From Symsagittifera roscoffensis (taxonomy: Eukaryota; Xenacoelomorpha; Acoela; Convolutidae), in assembly GCF_963678635.1 (NCBI RefSeq), contig NC_087070.1:3167157-3231156 (forward strand): a DNA stretch of 64,000 nt. Direction: 5' to 3'. The notes below the pieces were generated by a model that saw nothing but the letters and a program-made list of their open reading frames with translations, searched no databases and was not told the DNA's origin. Every line of letters begins with the position of its first letter. Positions within the stretch are counted from its first letter, which is position 1. Made by a program: the position numbers and the translations under genes. Shown here one piece after another: positions 56,416 through 64,000 of the stretch.

Positions 56416-57183
56416 TCAGGCGATGCTCAAGTAGTACTTCTTATGAAGATACACCATTATCTCAGTTTCTGCAAAGACCACTTGTAGGATAGCGTACAAT
56501 TCCCTTGGGCTCAGTTTGCCCCTGTTTGGGTCATACACCGGCATTGAGACCTCTGTTATCCCTCTTTCAATCATGAAGTCTCGTAATCTTGTTAGTGCCA
56601 ATATCACGTGTTCGGGATCAATTGTGTTCCTGTCATTGACCCTCGTTACTAGGAAGCACAGATATTTGCCCGGGACTTGTGCCACTGACGGTGGAAGCGC
56701 TGCCATCCCTCCCAGTCCTGGTCTCTGTCTGAACAGAAACTCTACATTCTGGTACTCTCTTTTGAAGTCAGCTTCCAATCTTGATTTGAAACTCATGTCC
56801 GCCGTGATGCAGATCGCGCTGGTCCTGTTTGACAGGATGAAGTCGCTATCCGTTATCATGATCTTCTCCGAGTATTCATTGGGTATTTCGAATTTCGTTT
56901 TGAAATTCCGACCTATAGTAGGCTCTGGCTCTTCTTCCTCCAGTTCCAATTCGCTCGTTTCTCTCACTTCGTTGAGCTTCTTTATCATCAAATTTTCGGT
57001 GTGGGTAAGTCCTACCCCCACACCCCGGACAAAAATATTTATCGACGTCCCCGTCGATGTTGTCGGGTCTGAATTGTCCTGAGGAATGTCCAGTGGCCTG
57101 TCTGTTGCCGTCCATCCGAAAAGAGGGTCCTCTGTCTTCATGTAATTTGCTGCTGATACATCGACTTGCTGAATGCTTTGTCC
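56416..57183 (-). CDS. Macro-domain-like module at the Pol C-terminus (copy A)
   Basis: This lies in the same frame as integrase but beyond an in-frame TAA (57184-57186); the first ATG is at 57141. The N-terminal third includes GVGVGLTHTENLMIKKL. From ITDSDFILSNRTSAI onward the order matches a TARG1-like macro domain: a strand, then ADMSFKSRLEADFKREYQNV (TARG1 has a Gly-rich loop in this place), GKYLCFLVTRV, a helix DPEHVILALTRLRDFM, GITEVSMPVYDPNRGKL, and a final strand ending in VYL. The ADP-ribose-binding glycine loop and the TARG1 catalytic Asp region are replaced (MSFK and YDPNRG), so binding or catalysis is doubtful. In copy B this module is fused to Pol. It may act in cis on the integration complex or bind another ligand. 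Confidence 0.7.
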   Translation of the reverse strand, partial: GQSIQQVDVSAANYMKTEDPLFGWTATDRPLDIPQDNSDPTTSTGTSINIFVRGVGVGLTHTENLMIKKLNEVRETSELELEEEEPEPTIGRNFKTKFEIPNEYSEKIMITDSDFILSNRTSAICITADMSFKSRLEADFKREYQNVEFLFRQRPGLGGMAALPPSVAQVPGKYLCFLVTRVNDRNTIDPEHVILALTRLRDFMIERGITEVSMPVYDPNRGKLSPRELYAILQVVFAETEIMVYLHKKYYLSIA

Positions 57184-58337
57184 TTAGCGGCTCTCGTCTT
57201 TGACATCACGCATCCACTCTAGAATCCTCAAGTTCGTGTTCTCCCTCCTCTCTATCTCACTCTGTTCGAGATCCGTTTCTACTTCTGGCGTCGAGTAATC
57301 ATCCTGCGGATAATGACCACCATCGTCAATGACCTGCCATTCCTCTCCGGCTTCCAGTTCGCCTGCCTTCAGTAATTCCTCGCCCAAATTGTCTGGCTGT
57401 ATCTTATCGATCAAGAAGTCATCCCCGTACCTGTTGTACCTCATGCCGGTGCGTTTACGATTGCCAGTCCTGGTTTCCGGTGGTGTTGGTCGATCCGGCT
57501 CCATCCACTTCGGCACCTCGTCTTGCTCCGGGTCGTTCCAGTCTTCTTCTACAAATGATCCTGCATCAGACCCCACTCCTATCTTTTCATTGTCGTCCAA
57601 ACTCAAGTTCTCCTTACCATCATTTTTCTCTCTAGTGCCTTTCTCATTCACTTCACACGCTGGCTCTACCACCAGGTACTCAAGACCCTCCATGTCCTTC
57701 GGTATGCACCAATCCTCTGGGGACGGGACGTGAGGCTTCAGATTTTCATAATGTGCCGCTCGCCCAGTACTCAAGCGATAGAACCGTCCTTGTTGATGAA
57801 CCTCCGTTATCATGAATGGTCCCCTCCACTTCTTGAGTAGTTTCTTTGTTCCCTTGGGCGGTATTACATTTTGGAAGACCCACACGTATTGGCCCACTTC
57901 ATATGGCTTTGCTCTTAATATTTTTTCGTCGTATTTCCTGCGTTGCCTCATTTGCGCTTGCGCCGTGTTCCTCCTGCATAGCTCGTTCAACTCCTGTTGT
58001 CTTTTGATCGCTTCTTTCACGTATGCCTGAGGCGACGTCCTTTTCCCCTCGTATTCCGGGTAAAAGAATGTCAGAGGCATTGCTCTCTCCCTGCCCGTCA
58101 ACATCATGAAAGGACTGATGCCCGTAGTTGAGTGCTGTGTACTGTTGTAGGCTCCTACTACCTGTGGCAGGTATTTGTCCCAGTCCGTCATGTATCTTGA
58201 GCAGTACACCCTTAACATGTTGACCAGTGTCCTGTTTTGTCTCTCTACCAACCCATTGGTCTGCGGATGATAGGTCGTCGAGTGTGCTTGAGCAATGTGC
58301 GATCTCTTCATCAATTCTTTTGTCAAGTCCCCCACAA
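57184..58337 (-). CDS. Integrase C-terminal half and acidic tail (copy A)
   Basis: After the frameshift at 58336-58341 this frame carries VGDLTKELM and the catalytic Glu in HPQTNGLVERQNRTL. It then has the integrase C-terminal domain with VGQYVWVFQNVIPPKGTKK and KWRGPFMITEVHQQGRFYRL. An acidic Pro/Glu-rich tail follows, ending WMRDVKDESR before TAA. It is normally continuous with upstream Pol and, judging from copy B, with the macro-like module downstream. Confidence 0.85.
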
Positions 58338-61300
58338 AAAAGCTTTGCCGTTGTCCGACTGGAAATTCATTGGAGAACCATACCGCGATATCCAATGCGT
58401 TATCAGATGATCACATGTCTCTTCGGCCGAGGCTGTCTGGCACGGAACCGCTTCCGCCAACTTTGTGAAGTGATCTATTATAACCAGTATCTGGTTGTAT
58501 CCCGACTCTGTCATGCAGATTTTTTGATGGTCTATCTGCACCACTTCATTGAACTCCGAGCTCTCAACGGACTTGAGGGGAAACTTCATCTTCCTTGGGT
58601 CTTTTACCTGGAGACATGCCAGGCAGGCATTCACCCATCTCTCGCAAGCTTTTCTCATTCCTGGCCAATCAAATCTGTGAAGTATCCTTTGTTGTACTTT
58701 GTCTATCCTCTGGTGACCCATCTGGTCGTGTGATCTGAAAAGCACCTCTGTCTGGTACAATTGTGGTAGTATGATGAGGTTGTGTTTGTGTAATATCTTT
58801 TCCTCATCTCTCCTCTTGCACGCTACCACTCCATCAGCTGTGTGATAAAGTAAGTCTTTCTTTTCTTTGTAGAACTGGCTCAAGATCTTGTAGCTGTCTT
58901 CCTCAAGTTCCCCCTTCTCCTTGACCACCGACTGGATACATTTGGAGAGGTTACTTGTCATTTTGTCATTCTTCTGAACTCTTATTAGATCTGACAGCCT
59001 ATATCTTGCCTTGACATGCTCCTTTAGCGCCATGATCTGTCCATTCATCTCACCAGGGTTGTGGATGTCATCACTCAGTTTCACGCATATCATCCTTTTC
59101 ACGATTTTCATATCATCTTCTGGCACCAGATTCGTTCTGATGTTTGAGTTGCATGATAGTTCCCTGAATGGTTTCCTTGCGACCGCAATTTTCTCAAGTT
59201 CCTCACCACCTCGCATCTCCTGTATGTCCATGTTGTATGTTCCTGAAGATGGATCCGTCTGTAACTCCCTGTCGTGGTGCCTTGTCTTCTCTTCCGCCAG
59301 TATCATGCACAGACTGTCTTGGTTTTCGCTGCTCTCATCCGAGTCTTCATCCCATCCTTCACGCTCCCCGGACAATTTTCCTTCTCCGGTTCCTTCTTCC
59401 GTGAACCTGGAACACTCCCCGGACTCTTGACCTAGTCCCAGGTGTTCAGTATCTTCCTTGAACGTCACTTTCTTTTTCCTAACCTTGGTCTGCTCCAGAA
59501 TGTCTTCGGGGATTTTGTCAACTAGTGACCGCACGACATCTTTGCTGTCAGTGACGCTTCCTCTTGATGAGTCAGTATCGTTCACTGTCTCTTTTCTCCG
59601 AAGTATAGTGAATTCCGGTTTCTCTTGACCTTTCTCCTGGATCACGGGCTTATCATCTGATAGTTTCTCGAGAAACCTCATTAAGTCATCATCTATCTGT
59701 GCAGTTCCTGCTTCCACCTGGTTAAGATCATAGCCTTTTGCCTTGAGCGTCTCCTTCACGATCTTCGACTTGAGTATAATCTCAATCGGAATCCTCTTGC
59801 TCTTCCTCAAGATGGTCTTCTCTGGAGGCTCTTTAGGCAATTCAGGATGATCTTCTATCGGTTTGCCTGACTTGTCCAGCCATCTCGTGAGTGGAAGACT
59901 GTCGTACGTTTCCGTGTCCATGAATGAGAAGCCATCTTTGATTTCAGGTCTGTCTGCTTCTCTTTGCTCTTGTCTCTCATAGAACTCCGTCTTCTTACTC
60001 AAGCTGTCGGCATTCTGATGTTTATCTCGCGTTCTATGCTCAATTATCATGTTGTATCCGTCCAGGCGAACTATCCACCTCCCAATGTAACTTTGGTCCA
60101 TTGAGTACGTTTTCAGCCAGCTCAGTGCTCTGTTGTCGACTCGCAACTTGAATGGCTCACTGCCCAGGTATGCCCTGTATTTCTCGACAAAGGTAACCAC
60201 CGCGAACATCTCAGCTTTCGGTGCTCCGTACTTCATTTCCGTGTCACTCAGGACTTTGCTCCCGTACGCTATTGGTCTCAAGACTGTCTTCCCATTCCAT
60301 TCTTGTTCTTGGTGGAGAATCCCAGAAATCGCGACTACCGACGCATCCGTGTCCAGCACGTACATCCCTTTCTCAGTCGGCATACCCAGTACTGGTGCCT
60401 CACATAGCTCTTTCTTTATCCTCTGGAATGACTCTTCTGCTGCGTTGTTCCACGTGAATTTCTTGCCCTTGTGTCTCATTAATTGTTGCATCGGGTATAC
60501 CTTGTCTGCATAGCCTTTGATGAACTCTCTATAATAGTTAGCGAAACCCAGGAAGCTCATCAACTGGTGCTCTGTCTTCGGTGATTTCCAGGTCAGGACT
60601 GCTTCCACGGCGTCCGTATCAGGTCTGATGCCGTGCTTGTCTACCATCCTGCCCAAGTATTTTATTGAGTCCTTGAGTATCTCGCACTTTGATGGTTTAC
60701 ACTTTAGCCCCGACCTCTTCATGCATGCAAACACTTCGTCTAGTCTCTCAATGTGGTCTTCCAGTGTTGGCGTCGCTATTACCACGTCATCCACGTAGCA
60801 CATTACCAGGTTGCCATACTTCTTCGTTACGCCTATCAGCGCGTGTGCCATCAACCGCTGAAACGTGGCTGTGGCATTGCAAAGTCCAAACGGCATCCGT
60901 TTCCATTGAAACAGACCCAACTCGCAGGCAAACCCTGTCTTGTCCCTGTCCTGCTTCCTTAGTGGTACTTGCCAAAAGGCCGAGCCTAAATCAAGAGTCG
61001 TAAAAAATTTTGCATCACCTAACTTCGAGAGGCTCTCATCAATCCTAGGTATGGGATAGGCATCCTTCACCGTGACGGAGTTCAGGTATCGAAAGTCACA
61101 ACAAAACCTCAACTGGTCGCCTTTCTTTTTGGCCATCACTACTCCACACGCCCACGGTGACTTGGATGGTTCTATCATGTCATACTCTAGTAACGTCTCG
61201 ATCTCTTTTCTACACGCGTCCGATTTGTGTGGGGTCATGCGCCTCGCCCCCTCCCTGTGTGGTACCGCGTTTTCCTCAAGTTCTATTTCATGTTCAACGA

Positions 61301-64000
61301 AATTACAACACCCGATATCCGCCTTATGCCTCGAAAAAACTTCCTCGTTTTGCTCTAGTACGTCCTTGATGGCTTCGAGCTGTTCATCTTTCAGTTTGCC
61401 CTTCAAATGTTCAATCTCCGGCAGGACCGGTTTTTCATTTTGCATTTCATCTAGTGTGGGTCGCTCTGGAAAGTTCGAACAGCTCGAAAGACCATCATCC
61501 GTTTCTGACTTAAGTGATTTAATAAGACCTGAAGAATCTTTTATTTTCTGCAATCGTCTCAAGATACAAATTTTGTCCCTGTGATTGGGACAATCAACAA
61601 CTTCATTTTGTTTTGAGTTCTCAATTGTTTCATATCGAGTTTTAACCGGTAAAGCATATCCCAGTTTCCTCCCTCTCTGTATCGTGATCGGTATATCAAG
61701 GGTATTCAACAAGACACTGACGCAGAGGCCGCTCTTCGTTATCGAAAATGATCTTCCTAAAACAGCAGCACTTTGACTATTAGGATTCGGAACTATGCAC
61801 ACTTGCTTGTTGTCACTTAGTTCATTGTATTTTTTCATCCTCAAACTTACGATTGCCGCTTCATTAGCTTTTAGCCTCACCCTCCTACTCAAGAATACCG
61901 GTGCTTTGTTTTCATTTGCCATTATTAAATTTACCGGTTTGATTGCGTACCTCCTATCCGGGTTCCGTATCCTGAACATTGCGTTATTTAGATCAATCGT
62001 TACGTCGAAATTCCTGATGAAGTCTCTGCCCAAAATGAATTGGTCAGATTCATCTAGGTTTTCTACCACGATAAAGCTCATCCACAGGTTACGTTCCCCC
62101 AAATTGAGGGCTATTATCGGCGTCCTGCCCAGCACCCGAAGGGCCCCTTTGTTTGCAGCCGACAGCCGTATTCTCGAGTCTATCAAGTCACCTTTGTCAA
62201 AACCCATCCTCTCCCAAGTTTCGATTGGTATGACGCTCAAGACTGCTCCCGTGTCAAGCAACCTACGCAACTGAGTCTTTTTGCCACTTATATCCAGCAC
62301 GTGCCCTGTCACATCTGCCTCCGTCCCGATGTGCATTGCATCTTCTTCAAGCATGGCGCAGTGTCCAATCGATCTCACTTTCAATTCTTTTTTCCCTACG
62401 TAGATTTGTCCAATTAGGTCTTCGTCACATGTTATCATCGTCTTGGTATAGATGTTAATCCCATCTATATTTAGCATCACCTCGTGTGGACCATAAGCTT
62501 CAGTATATCTGCTATCAACACGTACCGACTTGCTGCCCCCTCTCATGAGTAGTGCTCTCAAGGCTCTAGAAGTCGTTTGTGGGCTTATACAGCTCAAGTA
62601 ATCTGCGTACACGTCAATGTGCATTATCGTCTGGTCGCTCGGTTCGCTCAAGTTTCTGGTTACCTCGTGGCCGCCCACTGTGATTATCGACATTATTCTA
62701 GCCCCAATTTTCGATATGCCGAATGGCTTTCCCGTCACCATTTTTACAGTGTTACAATTCCCCGTCTTTGTTGAGCCCGGTACAGCCTCTGGTGTTTGGT
62801 TCGATCCGGTTAATGCTTCGTTGAAATTCTGTCTTTCGATCTCCAGCTTTAGTCGTTGCTCTATTTCTTTCGCAGCCAGATCCTGTTTTACTTTGGCAAT
62901 TGCTTCCGTCGCCGCTTTCTCATAGTTTATCTCTAGCGAGTTCCCAGCCGCGGACTCTATCGCACCATTAACATGTGTTACAGCTTTCACTGTTTTCGTC
63001 GGCAATTCCGTGCTTGGTGCTCCTAAGTTCCTAGATTCAAATTCGTTTTGTCTATTCCGCTGATTCTGCACTGCCGCTAATGCCAACTTATGTTTGGGGT
63101 GACTCTGGTCCTTGACCGCTTCCCAGAACAAGGGACAATCCATTCTGAAGTGCCCCTCCTGGTTACAGAAGAAGCATCTTGCGCCTATCTTGATGATTAA
63201 GCCACTATAGTACTCGTGTTCCTCCATCTGGCTCATGTCCTCCTCATCTGGTGCATATCCTAGACTCTTCATGCCTTGTTTGTATGTTGTGCAGTCAGCC
63301 CTGTGGTGATCCGCCGACCCGCAGTTCGCGCATGATCTGCGCTTGTCCATGTCATCTCTAGGCTTGTACCATGACGACCTCTGGGGTTGACTTCCCCCTT
63401 GCGTGTTCCTGTTTTCTGTATATGAGTATTTCTTGGGTTTCATCAGCATGTATTCCCTTGATTTCTGTCTCATTTCTTCTGGGGTTGGTGCGCTGTCTTT
63501 CGACAATGTGTAGTATGTTGCTAACATTGTCCTTAAGTCGTCACTTTTTACCCCATCAATGAACTTCGAGGCAATGCTAAAGTTCCTTCTGTTTGTCGAC
63601 TCCTCTGGGTCACTCCTTCTTCTCAAGCTCTCGAGATCATCTAGGAACCGATCTATTGACTCGTCGTCCCTCTGCCTTCTCTTTTCAAATCGCATCATCG
63701 CTTGGTGACCCTTCATGCCTGACCCGAATCGATTCAGCAATATCTCGAAGATCTTGTCCGCGGTATCGCGTTCTTCTTCTTTCTTTGCAACCACGCATTT
63801 CAATGCCGTGCCTTCCAGGTTACTGAGTATGGCTGTGCATGCTTGCCTTTCATCATTTAAGTTATCTTGTTCTAGATGTAATCTCATCACTTCCACCCAC
63901 GTGTCAATGCATCCATCTGAGTCGTCTTTGAATTCTTTTGGCTTCTTGAAAGTTTTCCTTGATTTTCCGTCTCTCCTATCGCTCGAGTTAGTGTTCCTCG
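58323..64000 (-). CDS. Gag-Pol polyprotein, 5' end beyond the window (copy A)
   Basis: The frame is open to the right edge; there is no true start in the window. Counting from the codon at 63896: capsid 1-160 (ALKCVVAKKE, FEILLNRFG), CX2CX4HX4C knuckles at 189-202 and 241-254, protease RLLDTGAVLSVIP (D548) with ILGRDFIRNFD (621-630), RT 860-1100 (FTTLDLGSAFWQ, MPFGLCNAT, YVDD at 1033-1036), and RNase H 1145-1300 (DTDASVVAISG, KAEMFAVVTFVEKYR, VDNRALSW). A long acidic linker of nearly 400 residues leads to the integrase HHCC region (LACLQVKD) and the catalytic Asp residues in VVQIDH and FQSDNG. Gag and Pol share one frame, with no frameshift signal between them. This RT/RNase H is of Ty3/gypsy type. 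The frame ends early at a T6 run inside integrase. Confidence 0.92.
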   Translation of the reverse strand, partial: RNTNSSDRRDGKSRKTFKKPKEFKDDSDGCIDTWVEVMRLHLEQDNLNDERQACTAILSNLEGTALKCVVAKKEEERDTADKIFEILLNRFGSGMKGHQAMMRFEKRRQRDDESIDRFLDDLESLRRRSDPEESTNRRNFSIASKFIDGVKSDDLRTMLATYYTLSKDSAPTPEEMRQKSREYMLMKPKKYSYTENRNTQGGSQPQRSSWYKPRDDMDKRRSCANCGSADHHRADCTTYKQGMKSLGYAPDEEDMSQMEEHEYYSGLIIKIGARCFFCNQEGHFRMDCPLFWEAVKDQSHPKHKLALAAVQNQRNRQNEFESRNLGAPSTELPTKTVKAVTHVNGAIESAAGNSLEINYEKAATEAIAKVKQDLAAKEIEQRLKLEIERQNFNEALTGSNQTPEAVPGSTKTGNCNTVKMVTGKPFGISKIGARIMSIITVGGHEVTRNLSEPSDQTIMHIDVYADYLSCISPQTTSRALRALLMRGGSKSVRVDSRYTEAYGPHEVMLNIDGINIYTKTMITCDEDLIGQIYVGKKELKVRSIGHCAMLEEDAMHIGTEADVTGHVLDISGKKTQLRRLLDTGAVLSVIPIETWERMGFDKGDLIDSRIRLSAANKGALRVLGRTPIIALNLGERNLWMSFIVVENLDESDQFILGRDFIRNFDVTIDLNNAMFRIRNPDRRYAIKPVNLIMANENKAPVFLSRRVRLKANEAAIVSLRMKKYNELSDNKQVCIVPNPNSQSAAVLGRSFSITKSGLCVSVLLNTLDIPITIQRGRKLGYALPVKTRYETIENSKQNEVVDCPNHRDKICILRRLQKIKDSSGLIKSLKSETDDGLSSCSNFPERPTLDEMQNEKPVLPEIEHLKGKLKDEQLEAIKDVLEQNEEVFSRHKADIGCCNFVEHEIELEENAVPHREGARRMTPHKSDACRKEIETLLEYDMIEPSKSPWACGVVMAKKKGDQLRFCCDFRYLNSVTVKDAYPIPRIDESLSKLGDAKFFTTLDLGSAFWQVPLRKQDRDKTGFACELGLFQWKRMPFGLCNATATFQRLMAHALIGVTKKYGNLVMCYVDDVVIATPTLEDHIERLDEVFACMKRSGLKCKPSKCEILKDSIKYLGRMVDKHGIRPDTDAVEAVLTWKSPKTEHQLMSFLGFANYYREFIKGYADKVYPMQQLMRHKGKKFTWNNAAEESFQRIKKELCEAPVLGMPTEKGMYVLDTDASVVAISGILHQEQEWNGKTVLRPIAYGSKVLSDTEMKYGAPKAEMFAVVTFVEKYRAYLGSEPFKLRVDNRALSWLKTYSMDQSYIGRWIVRLDGYNMIIEHRTRDKHQNADSLSKKTEFYERQEQREADRPEIKDGFSFMDTETYDSLPLTRWLDKSGKPIEDHPELPKEPPEKTILRKSKRIPIEIILKSKIVKETLKAKGYDLNQVEAGTAQIDDDLMRFLEKLSDDKPVIQEKGQEKPEFTILRRKETVNDTDSSRGSVTDSKDVVRSLVDKIPEDILEQTKVRKKKVTFKEDTEHLGLGQESGECSRFTEEGTGEGKLSGEREGWDEDSDESSENQDSLCMILAEEKTRHHDRELQTDPSSGTYNMDIQEMRGGEELEKIAVARKPFRELSCNSNIRTNLVPEDDMKIVKRMICVKLSDDIHNPGEMNGQIMALKEHVKARYRLSDLIRVQKNDKMTSNLSKCIQSVVKEKGELEEDSYKILSQFYKEKKDLLYHTADGVVACKRRDEEKILHKHNLIILPQLYQTEVLFRSHDQMGHQRIDKVQQRILHRFDWPGMRKACERWVNACLACLQVKDPRKMKFPLKSVESSEFNEVVQIDHQKICMTESGYNQILVIIDHFTKLAEAVPCQTASAEETCDHLITHWISRYGSPMNFQSDNGKAFLWGT

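Larger units (their letters stand above)
45698..64000 (-). mobile_element. Giant LTR retrotransposon, copy A, nearly intact, 5' part outside the window
   Basis: On the minus strand this runs from inside Gag at the right edge through Pol, the macro-like module, the SGNH gene and the giant ORF to a 3' LTR at 45698. Only two interruptions are visible: a frameshift in a T6 run within integrase and one in-frame TAA between integrase and the macro-like module. The reading frames are otherwise open for thousands of bases, so this is the youngest copy here. Its coding DNA is clearly more GC-rich than the surrounding AT-rich sequence. Confidence 0.9.

Noticed and set aside
58338-58395. N-terminal extension of the integrase tail frame beginning near 58395
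   Set aside because: These codons are an out-of-frame reading of the upstream integrase core; homology to copy B in this frame begins only after the T6 run.

Overview
The window is animal (eukaryotic) DNA. Only one ordinary host gene is visible, an intron-containing G3BP (stress-granule RNA-binding protein) homologue on the minus strand at about 3.1-6.3 kb. The rest is mostly transposable elements: a Penelope-like element with a GIY-YIG endonuclease, a CR1/Jockey-type LINE, a second LINE fragment, and three copies of one giant Ty3/gypsy-type LTR retrotransposon. Spliceosomal introns, AT-rich non-coding DNA and this mix of elements point to an invertebrate; I cannot place the phylum from sequence alone.

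Layout. 1-3.1 kb: AT-rich DNA with a degenerate dispersed repeat, hairpins and a tRNA-like pseudogene, probably inside or beyond the last visible G3BP intron. 3.1-6.3 kb: G3BP (-). 7.8-10.8 kb: decayed Penelope-like element (-). 10.8-14.4 kb: decayed CR1-like LINE (+). 14.5-20.7 kb: copy C of the giant element (-), heavily deleted. 20.7-22.0 kb: 5'-truncated LINE fragment (+). 22.4-45.1 kb: copy B (+), nearly complete from LTR to LTR but broken by stops, a pol deletion and a fragment of another gypsy element. 45.7-64.0 kb: copy A (-), with almost intact reading frames; its 5' part lies beyond the right edge.

The main result comes from comparing copies A, B and C. The family has 0.87-0.91 kb LTRs ending in imperfect inverted repeats (TGTGACATTCG ... 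CGAATGTTACA), a leader of about 3 kb, and a single Gag-Pol frame (capsid, two CCHC knuckles, protease, RT, RNase H, integrase). Pol continues past integrase into a macro-domain-like module resembling the TARG1 type. Two further genes sit where retroviruses carry env: a coiled-coil/SGNH-hydrolase protein with all four catalytic blocks intact in copy A, then a protein of about 2200 residues with no recognised family apart from a possible second, degenerate SGNH fold at its N-terminus. A splice acceptor lies upstream of the SGNH gene in all three copies, which suggests a spliced subgenomic mRNA. The giant ORF begins at an ATG that overlaps the SGNH stop codon (TGATG), which suggests stop-restart translation. 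An intact copy would be roughly 24 kb.

Other notable features are a PHD-type zinc finger inserted inside the RT of the Penelope-like element, a reiterated CCGGAGGGGTC motif in the leader of copy B, and strong strand-biased enrichment of CTTGAG throughout copy A only.
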